Below are positions 34,295 through 43,077 of a stretch of 64,000 nt of DNA, in pieces. The notes beneath the pieces were generated by a model. That model saw only the letters and a program-made list of their open reading frames with translations, had not been told where the DNA came from and did no database searches. The stretch is taken from assembly GCA_019751815.1 (NCBI GenBank), contig JAIEMW010000004.1, positions 601,933 to 665,932 of the forward strand, in the 5' to 3' direction. The position numbers and the translations under genes are program-made. Origin of the DNA: Cyanobacteriota bacterium. GTDB lineage: Bacteria; Cyanobacteriota; Vampirovibrionia; Vampirovibrionales; Vampirovibrionaceae. Within the stretch, counting starts at the first letter, position 1; each line of letters begins with the position of its first letter.

Positions 34295-35122
34295 TTAAAA
34301 AATTCTTGAGAAATCTTCCAGAAAATTGGCCATTGCATTCAAGAAGATAGGGAGTGTGAGGAGCAGAACAGCAATACCAATGGCGGGTTTGAGTGCAAAA
34401 CTGAGCTGAAACACAGGCATTTGCTGTGCGGTACGGTTGACAATGCCGAGAATAATATCGACTGCCATTGTGATCACAATCACCGGAGCCACCAGTTCTG
34501 TGGCCACAACCAGTGTGTTGCCCGAGATGGTGATGAGATAGTCCATATTAATGGCTTCCGGGATATTGGGATTAATCGTATAGAGGGGAAAGACTTCAAA
34601 GCTCCTGCGAATAGCCTGGATCAACCAGTACAGGCCGCCAATATGAATGAATAAAATGGTGACAATAAACCCGAACAATCGGTCCAAGACCATCACCTGT
34701 TGTCTGCTGGAAGGGTCGAAAATCAATGCTGAAGACAGACCAATCTGGTTGTTCATCATACTGCCGGCAGAATAAACCGCTTTGGTGATGGTGTCGGCAA
34801 TAAAGCCAATCAGAGCGCCGATGGCAATGTTTACCAGAATCTGCAGGACAAACATGCCTTCTTGCCCCTGGCTGTAGGACGGGGTGGGGTTAGGCAGGGT
34901 GCCGCCGACCAGGCCGTTGTGAGGAATAATCCATACTAAAATCGTGGTCAAAATCAGTGCCATTGCAAGGCGAATGATGAAGGGCATATCTTTGCGGTTA
35001 AAGATAGGGGCGAAAAAGAAGAACGACAAGAGACGGCAGAAGACCAGAAGGCCCATATCCAGCATCGGGCCAAACTCCTGGTGGAGTCGATGAAAGCTTT
35101 GCAGCGCGAGCTCAAAATCCAT
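34295..35122 (-). CDS. fliR: Flagellar biosynthesis protein FliR
   Basis: 275 residues with six hydrophobic segments. It has the FliR pattern with ALMAL/IRLAMALILTTILVWI, then GMFVLQILVNIAIGALIGF and the conserved RQQVMVLDRLFGF. FliR is part of the export gate with FliP and FliQ in the type III flagellar export channel. It follows fliQ after 15 bases and is the last visible gene of the operon. Confidence 0.92.
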   Translation of the reverse strand: MDFELALQSFHRLHQEFGPMLDMGLLVFCRLLSFFFFAPIFNRKDMPFIIRLAMALILTTILVWIIPHNGLVGGTLPNPTPSYSQGQEGMFVLQILVNIAIGALIGFIADTITKAVYSAGSMMNNQIGLSSALIFDPSSRQQVMVLDRLFGFIVTILFIHIGGLYWLIQAIRRSFEVFPLYTINPNIPEAINMDYLITISGNTLVVATELVAPVIVITMAVDIILGIVNRTAQQMPVFQLSFALKPAIGIAVLLLTLPIFLNAMANFLEDFSRIF

Positions 35123-35137
35123 GATTTTAGGTCTCTT

Positions 35138-35653
35138 TTACGGATTTTTCTTCATAAATAACTGTTCTGCGATGCCGGGCTTGGGGGTTGTGTTGACCTG
35201 TGTGTGGACGACAGCACTGTTAGCAGCACCCCCGTCATCGCCACCAGGCCCGTTACTGCTTGCTTTTAAAGAAGCCACACGGCCCTTGTTATGACTTTCA
35301 ATGGGAAAGCTGCCTTTGTCTTTGAAAAATTCTGCGTAGCGAGCTTTGGCCTCTGTCTGGGGCCGTCGGGGTAAGATAAATTCGCCGTCACCCGGCACTT
35401 CTTCAAAGGCAATGTGAATAGACTCTCTGGAGTAATCACTGAGCATGTTCATCATCAGTCCGCCCGTTAAGAGCAACAATAAGAACACGCCGACGATTTT
35501 GGGTGCTGCAGAGATGGTCTGCTCTTGCACCTGGGTGACCGCCTGTAAAATCCCAATGACAAGACCAATGGCTGCGGCAGTCAGTACAGAAGGGAGCGAC
35601 AGAATTAAGATAAGCCCCATCCCTTGGCCAAGATGTTCCATCATGATATCCAT
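35138..35653 (-). CDS. fliQ: Flagellar biosynthesis protein FliQ with long C-terminal tail
   Basis: 171 residues; typical FliQ has about 89. Residues 1-85 contain the two transmembrane helices and the TQVQEQTISAAPKI loop typical of FliQ. The rest (about 86-171) is an unusual hydrophilic tail, rich in Lys, Gly and Asp (SSNGPGGDDGGAANS), with no recognised fold. Its position between fliP and fliR fixes the identity. The tail should lie on the cytoplasmic side and could contact cytoplasmic export partners. Confidence 0.9.
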   Translation of the reverse strand: MDIMMEHLGQGMGLILILSLPSVLTAAAIGLVIGILQAVTQVQEQTISAAPKIVGVFLLLLLTGGLMMNMLSDYSRESIHIAFEEVPGDGEFILPRRPQTEAKARYAEFFKDKGSFPIESHNKGRVASLKASSNGPGGDDGGAANSAVVHTQVNTTPKPGIAEQLFMKKNP

Positions 35654-35683
35654 TTGCGACGTCTCTTTCTGTGTTTCAACGGG

Positions 35684-36355
35684 CTAATTAAAGCTTTGGA
35701 CCAGGCCGTTAATGATTAATCCCCATCCATCCACGGCCACAAAAACCAGGATTTTAAAGGGGAGTGAGATGATGGTGGGCGATAACATAAACATCCCCAG
35801 AGCCAGCAAGATGTTGGCCACCACCAAATCCAGCACGATGAAGGGGATAAAAATCACAAAGCCAATCTCAAACGAGGTCCTGAGCTCACTGATCATATAA
35901 GCAGGGGCAACTTCCCATAGAGAGATATCTTGGGGGCTGTTGGGGGCTTCTTTTCGGGTCATCTCTAGAAAAAAGCTGATATCTGATTGCCGGGTTTGCC
36001 GCATCATAAACTCTTTCAACGGCTGTGACCCTTTGTCCATCACAGAAACAATGGATTGTTTTTGCTGAATCAACGGCATCGCCTTCTCGTACATCTCTCC
36101 AAAGACTGGGCCCATGGTGTAAAACGTGAGTACTAACGCCATCCCCACCAACACGACAGAGGGCGGGACTTGTTGTGTGCCCAGGGCTGTTTTGAGAATA
36201 GACAATACAATGATGTAGCGTAAAAAACTGGTCATACTCACCACAATAAAGGGGATCAGGCTCAATGAGGCCATCAGTATGATCAACTGAAGGGCTGGGT
36301 CCATTCCCTTGACGGCACTATCTATTGATGTGGCTGCAGCGACGATGGCTAACAT
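35684..36355 (-). CDS. fliP: Flagellar biosynthesis protein FliP
   Basis: 223 residues, core length for FliP. It has MTSFLRYIIVLSILKTALGTQQ, the PPSVVLVGMALVLTF segment, the linker, PAYMISELRTSFEIGFVIF, and ends with LVFVAVDGWGLIINGLV. FliP is the main pore subunit of the export gate. The N-terminal signal peptide of many FliP proteins is absent or very short. It follows fliO after 18 bases. Confidence 0.94.
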   Translation of the reverse strand: MLAIVAAATSIDSAVKGMDPALQLIILMASLSLIPFIVVSMTSFLRYIIVLSILKTALGTQQVPPSVVLVGMALVLTFYTMGPVFGEMYEKAMPLIQQKQSIVSVMDKGSQPLKEFMMRQTRQSDISFFLEMTRKEAPNSPQDISLWEVAPAYMISELRTSFEIGFVIFIPFIVLDLVVANILLALGMFMLSPTIISLPFKILVFVAVDGWGLIINGLVQSFN

Positions 36356-36373
36356 GGGCGTGAGGGTTCCTTT

Positions 36374-36931
36374 CTAAAAAAAGAAGGCTGGCTGAGGGCA
36401 TGATTGAGGGCTTTGTTGGGCTTTTTTGACCGATGGGCGGTGTGACAAAGCCCGAGAGAAAAAGCTCTCGTGAGGTCCGTAGGGTTTGGCCTCTGTTGTT
36501 TTGGGGCTGATTCCTGCAGAGGGCGGAGACGAAATTGGGTTGATGATAGTGGTTCCTCCCTCGGGTGGAAACAGTGCACTGTTGTCTGAAGCTTTGGCAT
36601 CATCCAGCTTGGAAATCAGTTGTGTTCCTTCATTAGAGGTGGCAATCAAAAAACGCTCCGAACCACAACGGATAATATAGAGTTGTTTGCGAAGCTCGAG
36701 CGAAAGCCGGCTCTCAATTTGGATCGGGTTTTGAACCCCGGGAGTTTGTATTTTGAGCAGTCCGGTAAGCCCTTTGGGGAGTCCTGCCGCCAACCCTGCC
36801 GGTAAAGAGCCTTGGCTCTTGATCCAGAAATAGGCACCGTACATCACACCAATGGCCAGTAGTGTGTAGAGTGTGAAACTGCCCACGTATTGCCAAAGGA
36901 TCTGGGTTTCGTGTCCACTTGAACCTGTCAT
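36374..36931 (-). CDS. fliO: FliO-like flagellar assembly protein
   Basis: 185 residues. One transmembrane helix (about 16-36, TLYTLLAIGVMYGAYFWI) follows a short N-terminus. Then a small beta domain (LSLELRKQLYIIRCGSERFLIATS) matches FliO, which aids FliP ring assembly. The C-terminal region is Pro/Ser-rich. The identification rests on position directly before fliP together with this layout, since FliO is poorly conserved. Confidence 0.75.
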   Translation of the reverse strand: MTGSSGHETQILWQYVGSFTLYTLLAIGVMYGAYFWIKSQGSLPAGLAAGLPKGLTGLLKIQTPGVQNPIQIESRLSLELRKQLYIIRCGSERFLIATSNEGTQLISKLDDAKASDNSALFPPEGGTTIINPISSPPSAGISPKTTEAKPYGPHESFFSRALSHRPSVKKAQQSPQSCPQPAFFF

Positions 36932-37025
36932 ATTTAGTGCTTCCTCTAGACTCTCTGTTGTTGTGAGTGTAATTGGGTTTCTGAATTTGTCTAAAACGAT
37001 CTGCTTTTCACTGCTAACGTTTTAA

Positions 37026-38495
37026 TTACCAATCTTCGTCGTCGGCAAAGGGGTCGGCGTCAAAATCGGTATTGAGAAAATCATCTAATTCTTGTTGGGG
37101 CTCGGTCTGAGGGGCCGGCTGTAGTTCTTCGCCTGGAGTAAAGTGCTCTGTGGTTGGTGTTTCCCCAGCGATAGCAGGGTAATGCATCTCTTCGGTAGAG
37201 GAAATCGCCTCAGATGAATCTTGCGCGTCTGCGGTCGCTTCTAGTCGGGTAATGCGCAGGCCAAATTTATCGCCCACAATCACCAGTTCCCCGTGGGCCA
37301 GTGTTTTATCTTCAACATGCAGGCGAATCTCGTTATCAGACAAATCACTGAGCTCAACGATCATCCCTTCACTCATCTGTCGAATTTGAGACAGTGGAAG
37401 CCGCATGGGTAAAAATTCAGCCTGGACATCAATCATAAGATGATTCCAAAGTGCATCACGGGGGGCTTTTCCCATCGTGTGAGAGGTTTGGGTGTGTTGT
37501 AGCTCGTTATTGTGTGTGTCGTTCATGGTTGCCATTTCCTGTATGTAAGGGGCTTCATAAGGGAGTTCGTATCGATAACGATCGAGGAGGTGGACGGTAA
37601 ACGGAAATTGGATTTGAGAGTCTGGTTCAACCAATGCCAGCTGTTCGCTGTGACTGTGATTGAGAATGACCACATCTCCTACCTCCAGTTGGCGAAGTTC
37701 ACTGAGCTCTACCTGAGATTTTCCGATGAAGAGAGAAACCTCGCTGTGGGCATGGAAGAACTGGTGGCGTTCAACCCAGTGTTCTGCGGGGAGATCGGTA
37801 TCAAATAACCCGGTGTTTTGGCTTCTTGTGGTGCCAGCGGGGAGCTTGACGGCAGAAATCGGTAGCGAAAGCATGATTTTTCCCTGAATGTCGTCACTGT
37901 ATACAATCCAGACAAAATGTAGAAAACGACTCGGGGCTCTGTGAGCTTCCTGATTTTCTTTGCTTTTATGAATCAGAGTTCTCTGAAGGCTGCGAAACAG
38001 GTCTTTTGAGACTTGGGTGAGCAGGTGAGACTCAAACCCGGTGAGCTGTTGAAAACGAAAAATAGGCTTGTCTAGAGGTTCTAGATTCTCAGGAGAAACA
38101 ACTTGTTGAGTCCCTAATGCTGTATTCAATAGACCGTCACAAGCCAGATCGGAAATCCGAAGTTGTGCCACATCCCCGGGTTGCTCAGAGAGAGCCAGCT
38201 GGGAGACATAAAAATCATCGGCATGGGTAAAGTAGGCAGATTCTGTGCTGACACTGAAGAGTTTTGTGTGTAAGGGGATTCCCCAAAACTCACTTAAGAC
38301 CGGGGCCATCGCCTCTGCTGCTTGCACGCCTTTTTGGACAACAGGTTGCCACTGCCGGTGGATGCGGCCGCCCGAAGAAGGTTTTGCTGAAGAAGACTTC
38401 ATGGCAGCAGCCCCAGAGGGATTACGCCCAGAGGGATTAATATGTTGATTATTGACCACAGCCTGACTTTTCACCATCGCCTGTTTTTTCACCAC
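37026..38495 (-). CDS. FliM/FliN-type flagellar motor switch protein
   Basis: 489 residues from GTG at 38495; ATG at 38477 is possible. A proline- and serine-rich lead (1-45) precedes a FliM-like middle region with an early HRQWQPVVQ helix. Two SpoA-type segments follow: one around SQVELSELRQLEVGDVVIL (about 265-285) and one at the C-terminus around MRLPLSQIRQMSEGMIVELSD (about 380-400), then an acidic tail. FliN has one SpoA and FliM one; a single protein with both is closer to FliY or the injectisome SctQ. It heads the fliO-P-Q-R operon and should form the cytoplasmic rotor and export-sorting ring. Confidence 0.7.
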   Translation of the reverse strand: MVKKQAMVKSQAVVNNQHINPSGRNPSGAAAMKSSSAKPSSGGRIHRQWQPVVQKGVQAAEAMAPVLSEFWGIPLHTKLFSVSTESAYFTHADDFYVSQLALSEQPGDVAQLRISDLACDGLLNTALGTQQVVSPENLEPLDKPIFRFQQLTGFESHLLTQVSKDLFRSLQRTLIHKSKENQEAHRAPSRFLHFVWIVYSDDIQGKIMLSLPISAVKLPAGTTRSQNTGLFDTDLPAEHWVERHQFFHAHSEVSLFIGKSQVELSELRQLEVGDVVILNHSHSEQLALVEPDSQIQFPFTVHLLDRYRYELPYEAPYIQEMATMNDTHNNELQHTQTSHTMGKAPRDALWNHLMIDVQAEFLPMRLPLSQIRQMSEGMIVELSDLSDNEIRLHVEDKTLAHGELVIVGDKFGLRITRLEATADAQDSSEAISSTEEMHYPAIAGETPTTEHFTPGEELQPAPQTEPQQELDDFLNTDFDADPFADDEDW

Positions 38496-38659
38496 CGTTG
38501 CACCCGTTATTTTTGTCCGTAGTTTTTACCGGGGCTGCTCTTGCCTGATGAGTTTTCCGACCACCACTGTTACATTAGATGTATTATCATGCCATGGCAT
38601 CCACCGTCTGGAGGAGTCAGGCAGGCTGGCCAAGATGGGAGTAGAAGTTGGGATAGTCC

Positions 38660-38689
38660 TTGTCATGCCAATGTCCGACGTGCTACAGT
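38660..38689 (+). promoter_or_regulatory. Candidate rpsT promoter
   Basis: TTGTCA (38660-38665) and an extended -10 TGCTACAGT (hexamer 38684-38689) are 18 bases apart. Transcription would begin near 38696, leaving a leader of about 60 bases before the rpsT start. Confidence 0.4.
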
Positions 38690-38756
38690 TTCAGTTCGGA
38701 TAAAATTCTATCCACGCATTTTTTTCCAGTGTCCATAATTTTAGAGGTGACGATCC

Positions 38757-39026
38757 TTGCCACGTATTCAATCTGCTAAAAAACGAGTCGAAGTTTCCGA
38801 AAGAAACCGTCAACGCAATGTGGCGTTTAAGTCTGCGGTAAAAACAGCCATTAAAAAAGCCTTGGCCTTGACTAACGATGGCTCAGAATCCTATAAAGCT
38901 GCTGTGGGAACCGCTTTCAGTGTGATTGACCGCGCTGTCCTGAAAGGGATCCTGCACAAAAATACCGGTGCTCGTTACAAGTCCCGGCTGTCCAAAGCGG
39001 ATGCTACCAGCGCTGCTTCAAAATAG
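38757..39026 (+). CDS. rpsT: 30S ribosomal protein bS20
   Basis: 89 residues from TTG at 38757, chosen because AGAGGTGA lies 6-7 bases upstream and PRIQSAKKRVEVSERN is the normal bS20 N-terminus. The rest, including KTAIKKAL and LHKNTGARYKSRLSK, is a standard bS20. It binds 16S rRNA in the 30S body. The rare TTG start is common in this family and may lower or regulate its output. It stands alone on the plus strand. Confidence 0.95.
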   Translation: MPRIQSAKKRVEVSERNRQRNVAFKSAVKTAIKKALALTNDGSESYKAAVGTAFSVIDRAVLKGILHKNTGARYKSRLSKADATSAASK

Positions 39027-39042
39027 TCTTTTACATTTGCTG

Positions 39043-40170
39043 CTACTCAGTTCGGTGTTCAAGCAAATTTCGACATGCTTGAATCACAGTTTCTGGTTGA
39101 ATTTGCTCCATGCAAGCCAGATGCTCTTCCCCAGAAAGTGGGCAAGACGGCTTTTCACAGGGCCAGCAGTCTAAACTATCCTGTGGTCGCAGATGATGGA
39201 TCTTTCCTTGTCGGACGCTTCGTGCCCCTGTTCGGATGATGGATGTTGGTCCAAATAGTGCCACCACGGGCCTTTCCAAAGCTGCTGCTATATGGAGAGG
39301 GCCTGTGTCTGCAGCAATAACAATGTCTGACTTCTGAAGGATTCCAATGGTTTCACTCAGGCTGGTTTTCCCCGCATGATTGATACACAGACTTTGGATT
39401 GCAGGGGGAAGTCCTGCCAAAATAGATTGATAGAGAGGGATTTCGTCTGGGCCGCCGATAAAATGAAAATGGGCTATATCCGCCCAGCGTCCTTGTGGGC
39501 TATGCTGATCGATATTAAAATAGCGCAGCAGAGACAGCCACTTGCCTGTCGGCCAGGCTCGGTTTTGTCTCTGAGTGCCCACACCGGCGATCAGTGCTAC
39601 CTGCAAAGCCCTATTTTGGAGAGGGTGAGGATTTAATGTCTTTGAATCACTTGTTTCTTTCAACGAAAATTGTGGTGACAATTCTTCGAGTGAGGCCTCA
39701 GGCAGTGCGAGTAACTGTTGAAACGGCTGATAAAAATTTTCCACCGCATGGAGACGGCGAACGCTTCGTTGCCACTTGCCTTTGGCTTTTACCTTCTGTT
39801 TTTTATAAACCCGGATTCGACTTAGCCACTGCCATGGCGGCAGAAGCAAGGCAGCCAATAGATAGGTCTTGAACGCAGGGTGTAAATTCACGATGCTGTC
39901 AATCGGGGCTTTCCTCAGAACCGCTGCGAGTTGAAAGAGCTTTTGAAACAGGGAGAAGACCCCGAAGTAGGGTTTTAACTTCCAGACTGTAAACGCTTTG
40001 TCTTGATAAGCATTGGTTTTTAGCCACTCCGCCAGAGGGGAATCAGATAGTAGATGGATGTGGATATCTTTTCTGGAGTGATAGACCTGATCCAGCGACG
40101 GGGTGACGTGGACCAAATCCCCGATTGCCCCTAGGCGAATCACCAATATATTTTTAAAGGGGTTTTGCAT
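39043..40170 (-). CDS. GT9 family heptosyltransferase-like enzyme
   Basis: 375 residues. N-terminal motif ILVIRLGAIGDLVHVTPSL, then a second Rossmann half with IVIAADTGPLHIAAALERPVVALFGPTS, both typical of glycosyltransferase family 9 (WaaC/WaaF). These transfer heptose to lipopolysaccharide core. Basic residues and the CGPCE-like CWPCEKPSC near the C-terminus are common in the family. It follows another GT9 gene 43 bases upstream, and both probably act on the same glycan. The start lacks a clear SD. Confidence 0.9.
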   Translation of the reverse strand: MQNPFKNILVIRLGAIGDLVHVTPSLDQVYHSRKDIHIHLLSDSPLAEWLKTNAYQDKAFTVWKLKPYFGVFSLFQKLFQLAAVLRKAPIDSIVNLHPAFKTYLLAALLLPPWQWLSRIRVYKKQKVKAKGKWQRSVRRLHAVENFYQPFQQLLALPEASLEELSPQFSLKETSDSKTLNPHPLQNRALQVALIAGVGTQRQNRAWPTGKWLSLLRYFNIDQHSPQGRWADIAHFHFIGGPDEIPLYQSILAGLPPAIQSLCINHAGKTSLSETIGILQKSDIVIAADTGPLHIAAALERPVVALFGPTSIIRTGARSVRQGKIHHLRPQDSLDCWPCEKPSCPLSGEEHLACMEQIQPETVIQACRNLLEHRTE

Positions 40171-40213
40171 CAGGAAAGTCTCTGTTTGCTGTGTGATATT
40201 AATCCCAAGTGTA

Positions 40214-41407
40214 TCAATTCCATTTAGCTAAAAGCGATCTCAACGTCTCAATGACTTGCCGAGGACTCAGCTGATCAAGACAGGCCTCTGTCCCCAGAGG
40301 ACACTTTCTCTCAAAGCAGGGCTGACACGGTAATGATAGGCTTAGCGTTTGGTGCTGCTGTTTGCCAGCGTGTTGGCCGGGTTGATAGGGGCCGGTTCGA
40401 CCAGGGGCAGTCGGCCCGTAAAGGCCAATAATCAAGGGCTTTAGGACCTGATGAGAGTCATTTGAATGACTGGCAACGGCGCTGGCTAGGTGCAATGGGC
40501 CACTGTCCATCCCGATAAAATAATCGGCATGTTTTAGAAGCGCCTGTAATTGGGGCCAGGTTGTCTTTCCCCTGAGATCGAGTCCTGATCCTAGAGATGA
40601 CGGATTTAAATCAGTGATATCGAGAGTCTGTCCTGTCCCAATTAGAATCCAGCGGCAATTCTGCTGGTTGAGCCATTCAATCAGATCTCTCCAGTAGTTT
40701 AGAGGCCAGTGTTTGCTCTCCCAAGCAGTTTCTGGGGCTAAAACGAGGAGTGGTCCTTTTTGTTTCTCTATTGAGGTGCTGTTTGTAAAGTCGCTGACCC
40801 ATGCTGCAACGGTAGTCTCAACGTGAGAATCAATGGGTCTCAGTGGAAAAAGGATTTGGAGGGATGCCAGATCTGTCTTGTCAAAGCCTACGGGAGATAA
40901 AAAGTCCAAAAAAACAGAAATCGTGGAGCGGTGTGGGTTTTTGAGATCGTGTGGGGCAATGGTTTCTGTATACGTTAACCAGGCCCATTCTCGGGTGGCT
41001 TTAAAGCCAATGCGACGGGGGATATTGGCAAGCCATGGAAGTAACGCGCTTTTCATTAAGCCTTGAATGTCTAAAGAGACATCGTACTGAGAGGCTCTTA
41101 GGGTTTGCAGAAACGTATTCCACTCTGTCAGCGTCTGCAGCCATTGGCGGACATTAAGAGACCGTAAGCTTTTGAGCCAACGTTTTCGATGAGAGATATG
41201 CAGATAGTCTATCAATGGGTGGCCTTCCAGCAAGGCAGCTGCATCTGTTTCCACTAACCAACCAATAAACAACTGCGGATTCAACGCCTTTAAAGCCGCC
41301 AGGACAGGCAGTGTTTGAATGACATCACCGTGGGCACTAAGCCGACTGATCAGAATCCGCTCGGGGTTCTGCTTCGGCTGCGGAGAATTCGGTATAATGG
41401 GAGTCAT
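40214..41407 (-). CDS. GT9 family heptosyltransferase-like enzyme
   Basis: 397 residues from ATG at 41407; the frame is open 33 codons further upstream, but that part is not GT9-like. The N-terminus RILISRLSAHGDVIQTLPVL and the C-terminal YFIGMDSGPLHLASAVAS and IIGLYGPTAPGRTGP mark the GT-B fold of family 9. It ends with a Cys-rich CQPCFERKCPLGTEAC element shared with the neighbouring GT9. Together they look like a pair for successive sugars in an outer-membrane glycan. The pair is divergent from the TPR gene. Confidence 0.88.
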   Translation of the reverse strand: MTPIIPNSPQPKQNPERILISRLSAHGDVIQTLPVLAALKALNPQLFIGWLVETDAAALLEGHPLIDYLHISHRKRWLKSLRSLNVRQWLQTLTEWNTFLQTLRASQYDVSLDIQGLMKSALLPWLANIPRRIGFKATREWAWLTYTETIAPHDLKNPHRSTISVFLDFLSPVGFDKTDLASLQILFPLRPIDSHVETTVAAWVSDFTNSTSIEKQKGPLLVLAPETAWESKHWPLNYWRDLIEWLNQQNCRWILIGTGQTLDITDLNPSSLGSGLDLRGKTTWPQLQALLKHADYFIGMDSGPLHLASAVASHSNDSHQVLKPLIIGLYGPTAPGRTGPYQPGQHAGKQQHQTLSLSLPCQPCFERKCPLGTEACLDQLSPRQVIETLRSLLAKWN

Positions 41408-41561
41408 AGAGAGTGCACCCCAAAATCTTGAGACAGCAAAGAGGTGAATTTCCAAGATGCGAATTCCCGTGAGGGGTCCCTCCTTTGGATAAAAGCCTTG
41501 ATGCAATCAATCATTTTCAGCGTCTTACTTCCCAACGTATTTTGGCGATTCATTTTCATTT

Positions 41562-42968
41562 ATGCCTGATTCGATCCTACTAAACATTGTGGTTTTGGGC
41601 CTCCTGTTGGGGGGGATGGTTGCTATTGGCTACCTTATTTTACTCTCTAAGCGTTTGGGCGGGCCAGACTCATCCGGTCCGGCACGGCCGCTAAACCCGA
41701 TGCAGGATGCTTTGGATGCAGCGGCTAAAGAACCAGCTGTGAATGACGGGTCCCTGGATTTTTTGGGGCATCTCAACCGCGGTAATGAGCTGATGGCAGA
41801 ATTTCGCTATGATGAAGCCCTCTCTCACTTTGAGCAGGCCAAGGCGCTGAACCCCTCAGACCCCAACGTCTTCTTCAAGATTGGCAGACTTCACCTCAAG
41901 AAAGAAGACCCCGTAAAGGCAAAAGAAGCTTTTGAGGCAGTGCTGGCAATCAATCCCAATAAGACAGAAGCGCATTACGAGCTGGCACGAATTTATATGA
42001 CCTTTGGGAAAAATGATCATGCCATGCAGTACCTTGAAGCGGCGTTGACCGTTCGACCCAATGACACGGAATTACTCAAGCTTCAGGTGAAATTATTGGG
42101 TCGAAAAAACGAGTGGGACAATGCGCTGCCGATCATCGAGCGTTTGCTGCAAGAGAACCCGAACCAGCTAGACCTCTATAAAACCTATGCAGAGGTTCTA
42201 CACAGGGCCAGACAATTTGATAAGGCCCTGGAGGCCTATAAGGTACTGATACAAAATGATCAGGTCAATCAATTTGGTTACTGGGCAAAAATCGCGAGAA
42301 TCTATCTCGATCAGAACAGGTTTAGTGATGCAGTTGAAGCCTTTCGACCTGTTTTCTCAGAGGCAAGCCCCTTGGCCAAAGATTCCTCTTTAAGGACCCA
42401 GATGGCCGTTTGCTTGTGTAATGAGGGGGTCAATCTCTTTAGTCAAAAAGAATTTCAGGAGGCGATGGCGCTGTATCAAGAGGCCTTAGAATTTGACAAA
42501 GATAATCCAGATATTTATTTCAACCTGGGCAAAGTGTTCGCTGTATTAAAAGAATTTCCTCAGGCAGAAAGTAACTTTCTCAGAGTATTGGCATTAAGCC
42601 CGCAAGACAGTTATGCTCACTATGAGTTGGCCAAAATGCACGACCAAAAAGGGGATATGGACCTGGCCCTAAAGCATTACGAAGACTGCCTGCGCTTTGA
42701 GCCGACGCATGCCCGTTCTGCCTTTGGAATGGGGACGCTCTACGGGATTAAAGGGGATTTGGAAAAGTGCATAGAATCCCTCTCAGCAGCGGTAAGGCTG
42801 GATCCCACTTTTGTGGACGCCATTTACAATCTGGCTGTGGCCGAAGAAAAGATTGGACATCAGAAGAAGGCCGCTGCGCTGTATAAAAGCGTGTTGGATT
42901 TGGATGCCTCTCATGTGGAAGCCCGCAGTAATCTCGCCTATCTCAAGCAAGAGCTGCAAGAAGGGTAG
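41562..42968 (+). CDS. Membrane-anchored TPR protein
   Basis: 468 residues. One N-terminal helix (about 7-27, IVVLGLLLGGMVAIGYLILL) anchors it, with the rest probably cytoplasmic. About ten consecutive TPRs (from residue 65 to the end) show the typical A/P pattern (for example ALSHFEQAKALNPSDPNVFF). No catalytic domain is present, so it is likely a scaffold. A shared terminator follows the stop. It is divergent from the GT9 pair, but nothing ties it to glycan work beyond position. Confidence 0.85.
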   Translation: MPDSILLNIVVLGLLLGGMVAIGYLILLSKRLGGPDSSGPARPLNPMQDALDAAAKEPAVNDGSLDFLGHLNRGNELMAEFRYDEALSHFEQAKALNPSDPNVFFKIGRLHLKKEDPVKAKEAFEAVLAINPNKTEAHYELARIYMTFGKNDHAMQYLEAALTVRPNDTELLKLQVKLLGRKNEWDNALPIIERLLQENPNQLDLYKTYAEVLHRARQFDKALEAYKVLIQNDQVNQFGYWAKIARIYLDQNRFSDAVEAFRPVFSEASPLAKDSSLRTQMAVCLCNEGVNLFSQKEFQEAMALYQEALEFDKDNPDIYFNLGKVFAVLKEFPQAESNFLRVLALSPQDSYAHYELAKMHDQKGDMDLALKHYEDCLRFEPTHARSAFGMGTLYGIKGDLEKCIESLSAAVRLDPTFVDAIYNLAVAEEKIGHQKKAAALYKSVLDLDASHVEARSNLAYLKQELQEG

Positions 42969-42982
42969 TGAACTCAAAATAA

Positions 42983-43016
42983 TCCCCCGTTCGAACCTTT
43001 GGGTTCTTGCGGGGGA
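42983..43016. terminator. Shared terminator between convergent genes
   Basis: Stem TCCCCCG-ttc-GAACC and GGTTC-ttg-CGGGGGA with a four-base loop and a symmetric internal loop. The minus strand has a T-rich tail (ATTATTTTG) after the stem; the plus strand has only a weak one. It lies between the TPR gene and the first membrane-protein pair. Confidence 0.7.
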
Positions 43017-43077
43017 ATGGATCCTAACAACTCAAATTAATGAGACAACTCAAATTAGAATTTAAATTGAAAACGGC

